In this document: positions 24,941 through 38,391 of the stretch, in pieces | Position numbering within the stretch: the stretch's first letter is position 1 | How the letters are laid out: each line of letters opens with the position of its first letter | Assembly: GCA_027923505.1 (NCBI GenBank) | Contig: BROI01000041.1 | Span: forward strand, 1-64,000 | DNA: 64,000 nt | Reading direction: 5' to 3' | Source of the DNA: Mayamaea pseudoterrestris | Lineage: Eukaryota; Bacillariophyta; Bacillariophyceae; Sellaphorales; Sellaphoraceae | Program-made: the position numbers and the translations under genes | Notes under the pieces: model-generated | Database searches by the model: none | The model's input: only the letters and a program-made list of their open reading frames with translations | What the model was told of the DNA's origin: nothing

Positions 24941-27900
24941 CACCTACAGGCCTTGCTGTAGGGGTGCTTTGAATGTCACGGCATCTGCGCGGGCTGAGAC
25001 TGGTGACAAGTTGTCACCAAATACATTGCCATCCCCTGAGACACCATCCAAGCCTACCATCTTGTAGCGCAGCCTGAAAAATGATGGTTGGAGCAGCATT
25101 CTGTGTAATTTGGTGTATACATGGCATGTTATAGGGGGCAATTATACGTCAGCATCTGCAGGCTGAGACTGGTGACAAGTTGTCACCAAATACATTGCCA
25201 TCGCCAGTGACACCAGCCAAGTCTACCATCTTGTGGCGCGCCTGAAAAATGATGTTGGCACCATTCTGGTGTAATTTTGGACACCTACATGGCCTGCTGT
25301 AGGGGTGTTTGAATGTCATGGCTCGGCAGACTGAAGACTGGTGACAAGTTGTCACCAAATACATTGCCATCCCCTGAGACACCACGCCAGGCCTACCATC
25401 TTGTCGCGCAGCCTGAATAATGATGTTGGCAGCATTCTGGTGTTTTTGGGGCACCTCCAGGGCTTGCTGTAAGGGCGTTTGAATGTCAAGGCATCTGCAG
25501 GCTGAGACTGGTGACAAGTTGTCACCAAACACATTGCCATCTCCTGAGACACCATCCAAGCAAACCATCTTGTAGCGCAGCCTGAATAATGATGTTGGCA
25601 TCATCTGGTGATTTGGGTGTATGCATGGCTTGCTGTAAGGGCGCTTGAATGTCAAGGCATCCGCGGGCTGAGAATGGTGACAAGTTGTCACCAATCACAT
25701 TCCAGTCTACGGAGACACCAAGCGAGCATACCATCTTGTAGCGCAGCCTCAATAATTTTGTTGGCACCATTCTGGTGTACTTTGGGTGTATACATGGCTT
25801 GCTGTAGGGGCGCTTGAATGTCAAGGCATCCATGGGCTGAGACTGGTGACAAGTTGTCACCAATATGATTGCAGTCCACTGAGACACCATCCAAGCATAC
25901 CATCTTGTAGCGCAGCCTGATTAATGATGTTGGCACCACTATACATGGCTTGCTGCTATAGGGGCGTTTGATTGTCACGGCATGTGTGGGCGGAGACTGG
26001 TGACAAGTTGTCACCAAACACATTGCAGTCTACTGAGACACTAGCCAGTCAACTTATCTTGTAGCGCACCTGAAAAAGGGATGTTGGCACCATTCTGGTG
26101 TATTTTGGTGCACACATGGCTTGCTGTAGGGGCGTTTGAATGTCAAGGCATCTGCGGGCTGAGACTGGTGACAAGTTGTCACCAATATGATTGCAGTCTA
26201 CTGAGACACCATCCGAGCATACCATCTTGTAGCGCAGCCTGAATAATGATGTTGGCACCATTCTGGTGTGATTTGGGTGTATACATGGCTTGCTGTAGGG
26301 GCGTTTGAATGTCACGGCATCTGGGGGCTAAGACTGGTGACAAGTTGTCACCAAATACATTGCCATCCCCTGAGACACCAGTCAAGCATTTCATCGTGTA
26401 GCGCATACTGAATAATGATGTTGCCACATTTCTGGTGTATTTTGGGCACCTACAGGGCTTGCTGTAGGGGCGTTTGAATGTCACGGCATCTCGGGCTGAG
26501 ACTGGTTACAAGTTGTCACCAAATACATTACCGTCACCTGAGACACCAGCCAAGCCTACCATCTTGTAGCGCAGCCTGAATAATGATGTTGGCACCATTC
26601 TGGTGTGATTTGGGTACCTACAGGGCTTGCTGTAGGGGCGTTTGAATGTCACGGCATCTGCGGGCTGAGACTGGTGACAAGTTGTCACCAATACCATTGC
26701 CATCCGCTGAGACACCAGCCAAGCCTACCATCTTGTATCGCAGCCTGAATGATGATGTTGGCACCATTCTGGTGTGATTTGGGTGTATATGTGGCATGTT
26801 ATATGGGCATTTGATTGTCCCGGCATCTGCAGGCTGAAACTGGTGACAAGTTGTCACCAATCACATTGCAGTCTATTTTGACACCAGCCAAGCCTACCAT
26901 CTTGTAGCGCAGCTTGAATAATAATGCTGGCACCATTCTTGTGTGATTTTGGGCACTACAGGGCTTGCTGTAGGGGCGTTTGAATGTCAAGGCATCTGCG
27001 GGCTGAGACTGGTGATAAGTTGTCACCAATCACATTGCAGTCTACTGAGACCCCAGCCAAGCATACCATCTTGTTGCGTAGCCTGAATAATGATGTTGGC
27101 ATCATTCTGGTGTGATTTTGGGACACATGGCTTGCTGTAGGGGTGTTTGAATGTCATGGCATCCGATGGCTAGACTGGTGACAAGTTGTCACCTTGCCGT
27201 CTACTGTGACACCATCCAAGCATACCATCTTGGCCGCAGCCTGAAAAATGATGTTGGCAACATTCTGGTGTAATTTGGGTGTATACATGGCTTGCTGTAG
27301 GGGCGTTTATATGTCACGGCATCTGTGGGCTGAGACTGGTGACAAGTTGTCACCAAATACATTGCCTTCCCCTGAGACACCAGCCAAGCATACCAGCTTG
27401 TAGAGCAGCCTGATTAATGATGTTGGCATTATTCTGGTGTGATTTGGGTGTATGCATGGCTTGCTGTAGGGGCGTTTGAATGTCAAGGCATCTGCGGGCT
27501 GAGACTGGTGACAAGTTGTCACCAAATACATTGCCATCCCCTGAGACACCAGCCAAGCATACCATCTTGTTGCGCAGCCTGAATAATGATGTTGGCATCA
27601 TTCTGGTGTGATTTGGGTGTATACATGGCTTGCTGTAGGGGCGTTTGAATGTCAAGGCATCTGCGGGCTGAGACTGGTGATAAGTTGTCACCAATCACAT
27701 TGCAGTCTTCTGAGAGCCCAGCCAAGCATACCATCTTGTTGCGCAGCCTGGATAATGATGTTGGCATCATTCTAATGTGATTTGAGTGTATACATGGCTT
27801 GCTGTAGGGGCGTTTGAATGTCAAGGCATCTGCGGGCTGAGACTGGTGACAAGTTGTCACCAATATGATCGCCGGCGTCAAGCCAAGCATACCATCTTGT

Positions 27901-27967
27901 TGCGCAGCCTGAATAATGATGTTGGCATCATTCGGGTGTGATTTGGGTGTATGCATGGCTTGCTGTA
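24940..27967 (+). repeat. sat1 array, mixed with subfamily sat1b
   Basis: About 18 monomers of about 169 bp. Many belong to a subfamily marked by TTTGGGTGTATACATGGC in place of TTTTGGGCACCTACAGGG, and by CACCAATATGATTGCAGTC or CACCAATCACATTGCAGTC in place of CACCAAATACATTGCCATC. In sat1b the CCTACAG/CTGTAGG dyad is lost, whereas the 17-bp GGTGACAAGTTGTCACC dyad is kept. Standard sat1 units (about 26.4-26.7 kb) are interspersed. The array ends abruptly at element B. Confidence 0.92.
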
Positions 27968-28362
27968 TAACACCGTTGACGATTTCGCAGTCAACGTCTT
28001 ACCTCCAAAAAGCTCCGATACAGGGTCCTTGGCCACGGTCTGTACAGCTCTTGATGGAGATGGCTCGTCGAATAGTCTTGCGCTCGCCACTACACGAATA
28101 CGACTGCACTCTCGTCGCAAACTAGTAGTTCTATATTGTGAGCTTATCGCTACATCGCTACATCGACCACTCGGAAGATCATCCGATCAATCCGTTTCTT
28201 TCAATCACATTACATCAGTCGTAACTGGTCGTTCCATTCATACAACGCATCCACACGACGGTTGCGCACTTTCTTCATTCACATGTCACATACGACAGCT
28301 GCGGACTCGACACAAGCTAATTAGGGTTCGGGCTCTTGACTTCGCCGCTCTGCGACTTGTCA
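27968..28362 (-). repeat. Element B 3' LTR
   Basis: 395 bp, starting TGACAAGTCGCAG and ending AACGGTGTTA in element orientation. It reads identical to the 5' LTR of B and to the LTRs of C and D. The end of the pol frame runs a short way into it. Near its terminus it holds the dyad CGTTGAC/GTCAACG. Confidence 0.95.
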
Positions 28363-31300
28363 CTCCCCTCGGGTACGCTGCTCGTCGTAGCCGCATTCTT
28401 GTCCTTCACAATCGCATATGATGTATCGCCGCGCCAAAACAATACTGGCTTGAGCAATGGCATCGCATCACAGTACGGCAGGTACTTCGTCAATACGTCC
28501 GCAATGTTCTCCTTTCCGTCAATCTTTACAAACTTGATAATCCCCGCAGCAACTGCCCAACGAACACGATGGTAGGCCAACGCATTGTGTCGCTTGGACA
28601 ATGTCGAACTCGGGATTGTAGATTGCGTAATCACTGCTTGGTTGTCTCCGTACATCCAGGCAGACTTCTCCAATGGTACGCCCATAGCCATGAGCGACGC
28701 GCGTAGAGAAATGCTGATATCCGTTCCACTCTTTGCTACGCCCGAATTCCACCGAAGGTCGCAGTCTCGACTGTAGCCTGGAGTTTGCAATGCCAGTCGA
28801 CAGGCGTCTGGTTGACAAATGACAAAACTCCTTCCAATGACTTGCCTGTCACCATGCAATGCATGAGACACGCATCCTCGAAAGTTGATGTTCGTACAGT
28901 CACACCCTTTGGCGGTGGGTAGACGTCCAACATCTCATCAACTCCGTCCTTCCCCGAAACGCTGCGCTCCCAATCTTGTTCCTCCATGGTGCCGAAGTGC
29001 TCCTCGTTGGCTGGCCACTTCGTACGGAAACGGATTGCTGCGTCCGGTAACTCTCGCAAATATCCACAGACTTGCTTCACCCGCTGCAGATGTCCCTTGC
29101 GCGGCTCCACACGGAATCGCGACAGGCTCACAACTGCAACGGCAATGTCAAATCGTCCCAAAGTAATCGCCCACTGAAGTGCTCCGACTAGAGACTGGTA
29201 AATCTTCTTCTCTTGGTCGTTCAGTAGCTCGCTTTGGTCAAGTTCGGGATGATCGTCTTTGTCGATTGGTGATGAATACTTCTTCGGAGGACCTTCAAAC
29301 AACCGCTCGTACTGCGCCAAGAGTTTCGCAACGTAGGTCTTGGCCGACCAGTAAAGAGTTCCGTCAGGGTCTCGTCCAAAGTCACCGCCGAGATGATACT
29401 CGGGATGTCCAACACCTTTGAGCTTAAACTTGTACTTCTCCTCTAGCATCTTGAAGAACGCTGCTGGATCGTCTGAAATATTCAACAGATCGTCGACCCA
29501 TACACAGAGGTAGTCGTAGCTGTCGCCGGCGTCCTTGATCCACAGATCGGAATTGCAATAGGACGGCTTCCACCCTTCCGCAAGTAGGGCGTCGGCTAAG
29601 CGTTCGTGAAATCGTCTCCGCTCGTTCGCAATCCGTACAAAGCCTTGACGATGACCAGGATGTGTCCTTCGCGCTCCCCGAACTCGGGGCCTCCAACGAA
29701 GTATACCTTCTCCTTGGTGAACGCTTCGAGATAAGCGTTCCCAATGTCACCGACCATGCACTTCTTGCCGTTCGCTTCTCCAATGACGAGAGCTAGACGC
29801 ATTGCCTTCAATGAGATAACACTGGAGTAGGCATCGTCGTTGTCTTTCGTCATGTGGCCGCCTGCAACGAGACGTGCCTTGTATCGCAAATCGTGCTTGA
29901 CATCGTACACAAAATGGACTCGGATCTTTTGGTAACCAGTTGGTGGTGCTGTGGTGGAACTCGGACCAAGATCTTGAAACGTCTCGTACTCGTCCAGGTT
30001 CGCAAGCTCCACGCCTTCCGCATCCGTCCACTTCGTGTGCCCTGCAGCTTCCTGCAAACGTCGCGCTTCCTTCCAATCTCGGGGTACTTGGACTCCAAAC
30101 TTGTAGCGCGGTCCGTTCTTCTGCTGCTCCATTCGGGCGGTCGCCACCTTGCGCGCAACCTTCTTGGCGTTCCGGGCCCATCGATTCAACGATGTCCATC
30201 CGTCCTTGTCGAGAAGATTATGCTTTTGCGCGTAGGCTGCCACTGATACTTTGTCGCTTTCGATCATCGCGTTCAGAGGCTCCCAAGTCTTGGATCCATC
30301 GTCCCATTGTACAAGGACGTTCCACTTGGAGTGCTTCCAGTTCTTCGACTTGCTCGTCAGCGGACCCTGATGGTCTAGGATCTCCTTGAAGAACCATTTA
30401 CGCTCAGGATTCGCCATGTCTTGGTTCACTTCGGCCTCGTAGAGATCGGAAACCTCGACATAGGACATGACTTCGTCCGCTTCGCCGTTACCAAGTTTCA
30501 GCATCATTTTAATGTTTTGATGGTTCTGGGCGTCGCGATTGTTCAGCTTGCTCATGACAGTCGCTTGAACTTCTTGCCCGTCGTCCGTCTTCATGAGAAA
30601 CGACTTGCCGATAAGTTCATCGGGTGCATACTTCGGGAGTTTGCGCCACGGATTGATGTTCTTCTTCTTCGGCTTGTCGTCGTCGTCATCGGCAGGGTCG
30701 TCATCGGCAGGATTAGGATCTAGCTCCCCGTCGGTCATATCGTCATCTTCCGGGTATTCCACCGTCTCGACCAAAGGGGTATCGTCTTCGTCAGGAATGA
30801 AAGAATCTTCGTCTCTGCTGTCGGCGTCGGTAATCTTCTTGATCATTTCCGGCATAAGGATCTCGCCACCTAGACCAGGTACGGTATAGAGACGCGGCTC
30901 CCCTTCTTTCATGACTGGGGAAGCAGGTGCCGGTACGCGAAGGTTCAAAAATTTTGGGTCATTTCGGGGTAAGCAAACCGATCGCGTCATGATCTCGTGG
31001 GTCTCGCAATCGCAGATGAAGTACGTCAGGTCGTCTCCGCACGTCGTGTTGGGACCAAGCCAGTACGCCGCGCGCTGGCGGGTACCCGGGGCCTCGACAT
31101 CCTTGACAAAGTAGTTGACAATTTCAAACCAACGAAAATGCAAATACTTCGACACGTCGGGGACTTGCCCAGTGATAAACTCGATGGGAGACTTGCCGTC
31201 CAAGGCAGGATGCGACAAATGACGGTACATCTCGGTCTGAAAGAGTAAAGCGCGTAGCCAGAAGCATGCCGGAGTGCCCGTTCGGTCCATAAGTCTTTCA

Positions 31301-34194
31301 TGACTTTCCTTTACGTGCCCGATGATGCGCTCGGCTGGGTTTTGATTCTGGTAGTACGGCTCCGATGTATGACGACGGCGGATCATGAACTCGCGCATTA
31401 CTTCGTCAAACTCGGCACTCATCGCTTCTTTCGCATTATCCAAGAAGACTTCCAACGGAGCTCCAAACTCGCGGATGAAATCACGGAATCGTTTCGGTAC
31501 GTCACCTTTCGTCCGCATGGGATACACGACAATGATCTGACTGCGACAACCATAGAATAGCTGCACGCATGTGCACCCTGCATGTCCGTCGATATGGTCA
31601 TCCATGGCAGGTTCGTCGAAGAACATGGTGTCATGGGCCACTCGATCATCTAGACGGTAGACGTTCAGGAATCGGCTCTTTCGATGCATTCGTGGGGGGT
31701 ATCGGCGCTCGTGCATGTTGAACTGCGTGCTATGGCGCAAAGTATCCTTGATCGTCTGCGCCGGGTACCATGCAAAGTTCGGCAGCAATGCGTCGATATC
31801 AGGTTTCTTTGGCAGGATAGACTTGTAGGGCTGATAGACGAGATCCGCATTGTACTTCTGTACGACGGCACAAACATTCAGCTCCTTCTCGGTGTAAACA
31901 GGTTGATTGTCGTGTCCGAGATTCGTATACGTCACGTTGCTCTGACGATGGGTGCGATTCCGCGTACGCGAACGTGTCACGCGCGTGAAGCCCTCTTCGT
32001 CGTCACTGTCTTCGTCGTCTTCGTCACGCGACAACAAGTCCGGTACGTCGTCCTCGTCGTCATCGTCATCCGAAGAGTCATAGTCGTCGTCCTCGGTCGG
32101 CTCGACGTCAAACTCATTCGGATCCCAAGGCCCATCGAAAGTCATCATGACCCGAGGTAAGGTGTGAAGCTCATGCGCCGACACTGGAAACATTGGCAAG
32201 GTCGCCATGCCACTTTCCATTCCGAGCATAAACTTGTATCCATCTGGCGTTTCGATTCGTAACTTGCCACCAAAGTTGTAATGCTTATCGTTGACATGAA
32301 GTCCGAAGGCTTCCATCTGCATACTCGAATGAATCGTCTTGCCGGTTCCAGAATATGCGTAATTATGGAACTCGCCGACGACCCAACCCTTGGTGCTCTT
32401 AAGCTTGGCGACTGCTGTGACGGTAGACAGGTCCGGAAGCTTGAGACCACCGACTCCAGTGACTTCAATCTTGTGGAACTTGTCCTCGGTAAGGATGCGG
32501 CCGTCCGCTCCCCATACTCCGCCACTTGCGCCGCGATCGACAGTCGACGCTGAATGCTTATCCAAGTCAATGCTCGCGACTTTGTACTTGCGACTCTGAG
32601 CGATATTCGCTCCCCGAGTCGTAGTCGTGGGCTGGTCTGGACCTAAGAAACTTCGCATCGCTGAGCCACGGCTGGTGTTGTTCACACGTTCGGTCGCCGC
32701 ACTCGCCGTCGTTGCCGCTGATGAAGTGGCTGCGACGTTCGCGTTGCGTGTTGTACTCGTCGTTTGCGTGGTGCCTGCCTGTGTTGCTGATGTCGAACCA
32801 CCTGCAGCACTGGCCGCTCGACTCGTACCACGGCGTTCAAACACTTCGTGTTGCTGATCGCGGGTAAGGAGTCGCCACGTGTTTGGTGGAATCGTCGCAT
32901 TCACGTCGCTGGGAATTTCGATCGTCTTCGTGTCGGCATAGCTGCGAACATACGTACGAGTATCTCCCCGACCGCGGCCGCTGCCGCCGCCTCGTCCCGT
33001 GCTCAAGTCGCCGCGACCACCGCCCCCTTGATTGGATTGCTGATTGTTGCTGCTACTTGGCGTAGACTGGGAATTGTTCGCGCTTGCCTTCTTCGTCTTC
33101 TCCTTCTCTTTCTTGGTTTGCTCAGATTGGTTCGCCTGACGCTTCTCGGTCTCCTTGATGCCACGACGATTGTCAGATTGACGTGCGACGTCGTTCAGGA
33201 GGTTCCAAAACTGGGTGTACGTCATCGGGTTGCCGGTCTTGGACTCTTCGATCAGCGCCATGTTCACCGCCGATGCCATATCCGCATGGCGGAAAACCGC
33301 GCGCTCCAAAATCTGACGCTTCGTGCTTGCTGTAAGTAGCTCGGTTTCCTCGGCGTAGTCATTGTAGTTCTCTTCCTTGCTGGACCACTGGATAAGCCAA
33401 TTGACGAGAGACTTGGCGTAACTCGCGTCGAGAGTGAAATTGCGCCATTCGTCTTCAGCCGAACATAGATCCAACTTGCGCGCCATCCCGTCGAGGAATG
33501 TCGCCTCCAACTCTGCAATGCACGCTGAGGCATTCGCGCTGTCGATGTGCTTGCGGACAATGAGCTTGCTCTGCGGTGTCTTGCAGGTATACTCGAGCGC
33601 CGCTAAAAGCTTTGAACACTGATACTGATACTCGGCAAATTCGGGCTCGAGTGCAGCCGGTGCCTTGAACTCGTCGTCCCAAAAGTAGCCAAGTCGCTCG
33701 CTTCGCATGCGGTTCTTGAAGGCCCGCCAGTAGGAGCAGAACTTGCGATCGTTCTTGAGCTCCAGCATGGTCTTCAGATCCAGCTTGATGTCGTGTCGTT
33801 TCGTCGTGGTGTCGTTGCCTCCGATAACGCTGAAGTCTCCGAAACTGCGGTTGCCTGCGGTCGGTGACCCCGGTGCTGCTGGGAGGTCTCGGCTCGTAAT
33901 GTGGTCTTTCTCCAGGTCTTGCCATTGCGCAGTCGTCCGACGTTGCTCGTGAATCCAACTCATGAGCTTGCGCAATCGGCTTGTTCGTATCGTCGACCAC
34001 TGGTACTGGGTCTTAATGTTCGTCACGTCTTGTTCCGACAGCTCGGCCATCGCCTCCGCAGTCGTGAGTTCCTCTTGCTCGAAACACACTGCGGTAGGGT
34101 CGTTTGGATCCCAAGCTGCGGACGCTGCGAGCCACGGAATATCGAAGACTTTACCGACGGCACGCTTGTAGGTCGTTACATCAATCGTCGCCAT
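28317..34194 (-). pseudogene. Element B gag-pol, broken in about two places
   Basis: Copia-order polyprotein region: gag with a Gly/Arg-rich box, protease, an acidic linker, integrase (DEPAMDDHIDGHAGCTC, DNAKE and NPAER, giving the D-D-E set), the SKTWEPL linker, RT (YKARLVAGGHMT, DIGNAYLEAFT, VDDLL) and RNase H (LQATVETATF, YGDNQAVI). It starts just inside the 5' leader as in element C and ends within the 3' LTR. The extensive readable frame indicates a recent copy, but it is not whole. Confidence 0.92.
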
Positions 34195-34291
34195 GTTGGA
34201 GGTTGATCAGAGGAATCGGACTCGCTGCAGACGAATGTGTCACGATAGCTCCCTCGCTCGTTCTCGCTCTCAAAGCACTGAAATGTTAATC

Positions 34292-34686
34292 TAACACCGT
34301 TGACGATTTCGCAGTCAACGTCTTACCTCCAAAAAGCTCCGATACAGGGTCCTTGGCCACGGTCTGTACAGCTCTTGATGGAGATGGCTCGTCGAATAGT
34401 CTTGCGCTCGCCACTACACGAATACGACTGCACTCTCGTCGCAAACTAGTAGTTCTATATTGTGAGCTTATCGCTACATCGCTACATCGACCACTCGGAA
34501 GATCATCCGATCAATCCGTTTCTTTCAATCACATTACATCAGTCGTAACTGGTCGTTCCATTCATACAACGCATCCACACGACGGTTGCGCACTTTCTTC
34601 ATTCACATGTCACATACGACAGCTGCGGACTCGACACAAGCTAATTAGGGTTCGGGCTCTTGACTTCGCCGCTCTGCGACTTGTCA
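34292..34686 (-). repeat. Element B 5' LTR
   Basis: 395 bp, read as identical to the 3' copy. An AT-rich CACAATATAGAAC stretch in its middle could serve as a TATA-like element, and a short direct repeat GATGTAGC precedes it. Both are read only from the sequence. Confidence 0.95.
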
Positions 34687-37223
34687 ATCTGTGGGCTGAG
34701 ACTGGTGACAAGTTGTCACCAAATACATTGCCATCTCCTGAGACACCAGCCAAGCCTACCATCTGGTAGCACAGCCTAAATAACGATGTTGGCACCATTC
34801 TGGTGTAATTTGGGCACCTACAGGGCTTGCTGTAGGGGGAGTTTGAATGTCACAGCATTTGAGGGCTGAGACTGGTGACAAGTTGTCACCAAATACATTG
34901 CCATCCCCGGAGACACCCACCAAGCCTACCATCTTGTCGCGCAGCCTGAATAATGATGTTGGCAGCATTCTGGTGTTTTTTGGGCACCTACAGGGCTTGC
35001 TGTAGGGGCGTTTGAATGTCACGGCATCTGCGGGCTGAGACTGGTGACAAGTTGTCACCAAATACATTGCCATCCCCGGAGACACCATCCAAGCCTACCA
35101 TCTTGTAGCGCAGCCTGAATAATGATGTTGGCAGCATTCTGGTGTATTTTGGGCACCTACAGGGCTTGCTGTAGGGGCGTTTGAATGTCACAGCATCTGC
35201 GGGCTGAGACTGGTGACAAGTTGTCACCTAATACATTGCCATCCCCTGAGACACCAGCCAAGCCTACCATCATGTAGCGCATCCTGAATAATGATGTTGG
35301 CACCATTCTGGTGTAATTTGGACATCTACATGATTTGCTGTAGGGACGTATGAATGTCACGGCATCTGCGGGCTGAGACTGGTGACAAGTTGTCACCAAA
35401 TACATTGCCATCCCCTGAGACACCAGCCAAGCCTACCATCTTGTAGAGCAGCCTAATTAATGATGTTGGCACCATGCTGGTGTAATTTGGGCACCTACAG
35501 GGCTTGCTGTAGGTGTGTTTGAATGTCACGGCATCAGCAGGCTGAGACTGGTGACAAGTTGTCACCAAATACATTGCCATCCCCGGAGACACCAGCCAAG
35601 CCTACCATCTTGTTGCGCAGCCTGACAAATGATGTTGGCACCATTCTGGTGTATTTGGGGCACCTACAGGGCCTGATGTAGGGGCGTTTGAATGTCATGG
35701 CATCAGTGGGCTGCGACTGGTGACAAGTTGTCACCAAATACATTGCCATCCCCGGAGACACCAGCCAAGCTTACCATCTTGTAGCGCAGCCTGAAAAATG
35801 ATGTTGGCACCATTCTGGTGTATTTTGGGCACCTACAGGGCTTGCTGTAGGGGCGTTTGAATGTCCCGGCATCTGCGGGCTGAGACTGGTGAGAAGCTGT
35901 CACCAAATACATTGCCATCCCCTGAGACACCTGCCAAGCCTACCATCTTGTAGCGCAGCCTGAATAATGATGTTTACACCATTCTGGTGTATTTTGGGCA
36001 CCTACAGGGCTTGCTGTAGGGGCGTTTGAATGTCATGGCGTCTGCGGGCTGAGACTGGTGACAGGTTGTCACCAAAAACATTGCCATCCCCTGAGACCCA
36101 CCAAGCCTACCATCTTGTAGCGCAGCCTGAATAATGATGTTGGCAGCATTCTGGTGTATTTTGGGCACCTACAGGGCTTGCAGTAGGGGCGTTTGAATGT
36201 CACGGCATCCGCGGGCTGAGACTGGTGAGAAGTTGTCACCAAATACATTGCCAACCCATGAGACACCAGCCAAGCCTACCATCTTGTTGCGCAGCCTGAA
36301 TAATGATGTTGTCACCATTCTGGTGTAATTTGGACACCTACAGGGCTTGCTGTAGGGGCGTTTGAATGTCACGGCATCCGCGGGCTGAGACTGGTGACAA
36401 GTTGTCACCAAATACATTGCCATCCCCTGAGACACCAGCCAAGCCTACCATCTTGTAGAGCAGCCTAATTGATGATGTTGGCACCAATCTGCTGTATTTT
36501 GGGCACCTACAGGACTTGCTGTAGGGGCGTTTGAATGTCACGGCATCTGCAGGCTGAGACTGGTGAAAAGTTGTCACCAAATACATTGCCACCCCCTGAG
36601 ACACCAGCCAAGCCTACCATCTTGTAGTGCAGCCTGAGTAATGATGCTGGCACCATTCTGGTGTATTTTGGGCACCTACAGGGCTTGCTGTAAGGGCGTT
36701 TGAATGTCATGGCATCTGCAGGCTGAGACTGGTGACAAGTTGTCACCAAATACATTGCCATCCCCTGAGACACCGGCCATGCCTACCATCTTGTAGTGCA
36801 GCCTAAATAATGATGTTGGCACCATTCTGGTGTATTCTGGGCACCTACAGGGCTTGCTGTAGGGGCGTTTGAATGTCCCGGCATCTGCGGCCTGAGACTG
36901 GTGACAAGTTGTCACCAAATACATTGCCATCCCCTGAGACACCAGCCAAGCCTACCATCAAGTAGTGCAGCCTGAGTATTGATGCTGGCACCATTCTGGT
37001 GTATTTTGGGCACCTACAGGGCTTGCTGTAAGGGCGTTTGAATGTCATGGCATCTGCGGGCTGAGACTGGTGACAAGTTGTCACCAAATACATTGCCATC
37101 CCCTGAGACACCAGCCATGCCTACCATCTTGTAGTGCAGCCTGAATAATGATGTTGGCACCATTCTGGTGTATTCTGGGCACCTACAGGGCTTGCTGTAG
37201 GGGCGTTTGAATTTCACGGCATC
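34687..37223 (+). repeat. sat1 array right of element B, about 15 units
   Basis: Monomers of 169 bp of the standard type (TTTTGGGCACCTACAGGGCT), with moderate divergence between units. It stops abruptly within a monomer (...TTCACGGCATC) where the 241-bp repeat begins. Orientation is the same as in the 5.7-15 kb array. Confidence 0.95.
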
Positions 37224-37744
37224 CATCCAAGGAGTTCATGTTAACTTGTGGTTATGGTCAATGCACCCCGCATCCCATGGGTCCATGTTGATTTGCATCC
37301 CATGTGTCTACATTTTTGGCAGTTGTGATTGATTATGATCGATCCGAGCCATGGATTCAACTTATTCTGTGGTTAAGGTCAATCCAAGCCATGAGTCCAC
37401 CCTATTTTGTATTTAGGGACAATCCAATCCAAGAATCATCGCTAACTTGTGGTAGAGATTGATCCATCCAAAGAGTTCATGTTAACTTGCGGTTATGGTC
37501 AATGCATCCCGCATCCCGCATCCCATGGGTCCATGTTGATGACTTGCATCCCATGTTTCTACATTTTTTGGCAGTTATGATTGATCCAAGCCATGGGTTT
37601 GACTTAATTTGTGGTTAAGGTCAATCCAAGCCATGAGTCCACCCTAATTTGTATTTAGGGACAATCCAATCCAAGGATCATCGCTAACTTGCGGTAGAGA
37701 TTGATCCATCCAAGTAGTTCTTGTTAACTTGCGGTAATGATCAA
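37224..37744 (+). repeat. sat4: 241-bp tandem repeat, about 2.2 copies
   Basis: The landmark ATCCATCCAA(A/G)GAGTTC recurs at about 37221, 37462 and 37704, giving a period of 241-242 bp. The unit contains TTAACTTGYGGTTATGGTCA, GGTCCATGTTGAT and AAGCCATGAGTCCACCCTA. In the second copy the short word GCATCCC is amplified to three in a row. No coding potential is seen. Confidence 0.88.
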
Positions 37745-37786
37745 GTCTGAAAGGTGCAAAACCGACTGCCGGGAGGCCTACACCAT
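37745..37786 (+). repeat. sat3 fragment, left flank of element E
   Basis: 42 bp from GTCTGAAAGGTGCAAAAC to GGAGGCCTACACCAT match the 180-bp satellite at 43.8-44.9 kb. The match stops exactly where element E begins, and the continuation of the same unit (GGAATGG...) is found at the other end of E. Confidence 0.85.
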
Positions 37787-37917
37787 CGGCCAGTCCTTTG
37801 TCCTAGCCGACATACCGGCTTGCTGTCATCCAGCCCATCTAGGCAGCTAGCTAGTTGGAGAGACGAGTTGGTGTTAACAGGCAGTTTACTTGCCAGCCCC
37901 CCCACGCCCAGTGTCGC
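37787..37917 (-). repeat. Element E outer B repeat
   Basis: From CGGCCAG at the element's edge to CCCAGTGTCGC. It shares AGCCCATCTAGGCAGCT, GAGAGACGAGTTGGTGTTAA and CAGGCAGTTTACTTGCCAGC with the inner copy at 38145-38260, with several small length differences between them. Confidence 0.85.
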
Positions 37918-37935
37918 GAGGGTGGGTGAGGAGGG

Positions 37936-38144
37936 TGAAGCTTATGAGACTATCTAATGAAGTACTGGAACTGCTTGACTCGGATGTCTGCAGTTGACTT
38001 CGTGCAACAGAATGAGGAGACGAGAATCGACGTCGCGAGGCTTTCGCCGCGCGGAGCGTAGTAAGGCGGTATCAGGTAAAGTCTCGAGTAGGTGCATGTG
38101 CTTCTTGGTGTTCAATTGTGCCCTTTCTCCCCTGCACGGAATGA
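37936..38144 (-). repeat. Element E inner A repeat
   Basis: 184 bp (37936-38119) are identical to 43606-43789. The last 25 bp match 43790-43823 with indels and end in the same GGAATGA. It is immediately followed by the inner B repeat. Confidence 0.92.
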
Positions 38145-38260
38145 CGGCCAGCCTTTGTCCCGCCCGCTGTCATCAGCCCCAGCCCATCTAGGCAGCTGCT
38201 TGGAGAGACGAGTTGGTGTTAACAGGCAGTTTACTTGCCAGCCCCCAGGCCCAGTGTCGC
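38145..38260 (-). repeat. Element E inner B repeat
   Basis: The copy of the outer B repeat, starting with CGGCCAG directly after the A repeat and ending CCCAGTGTCGC. In element orientation it follows the recombinase region. Confidence 0.85.
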
Positions 38261-38391
38261 TCCAACAGCCTCCCATTTCGGAGGAAGTCTGAGAAATCAG
38301 GCCACCGACAAGTCTGGGGGGGCGAGCCGGGAAGAAGCGGCGCCGAGAAGCGCCAGGCCAAGGCATGAGAAATACATGGTTGGGAATAACA

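Larger units (their letters stand above)
27968..34686 (-). mobile_element. Element B: young Ty1/copia (CoDi-like) LTR retrotransposon in sat1
   Basis: A 6,719-bp element lies between two 395-bp LTRs that read as identical. Its interior matches element C closely (about 1 % protein difference over gag and integrase). The coding region is broken in about two places, yet the identical LTRs mean a recent insertion. The flanks are both sat1, but no target-site duplication is visible. The left flank stops at ...GCTTGCTGTA and the right flank starts at ATCTGTGGG..., so about 21 bp of the satellite unit are absent at the insertion site. Confidence 0.95.

Noticed and set aside
28885-34206. Many open frames antisense to the Copia coding regions
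   Set aside because: They mirror the biased codon use of gag-pol on the other strand and recur identically in B, C and D. No independent gene features are seen.
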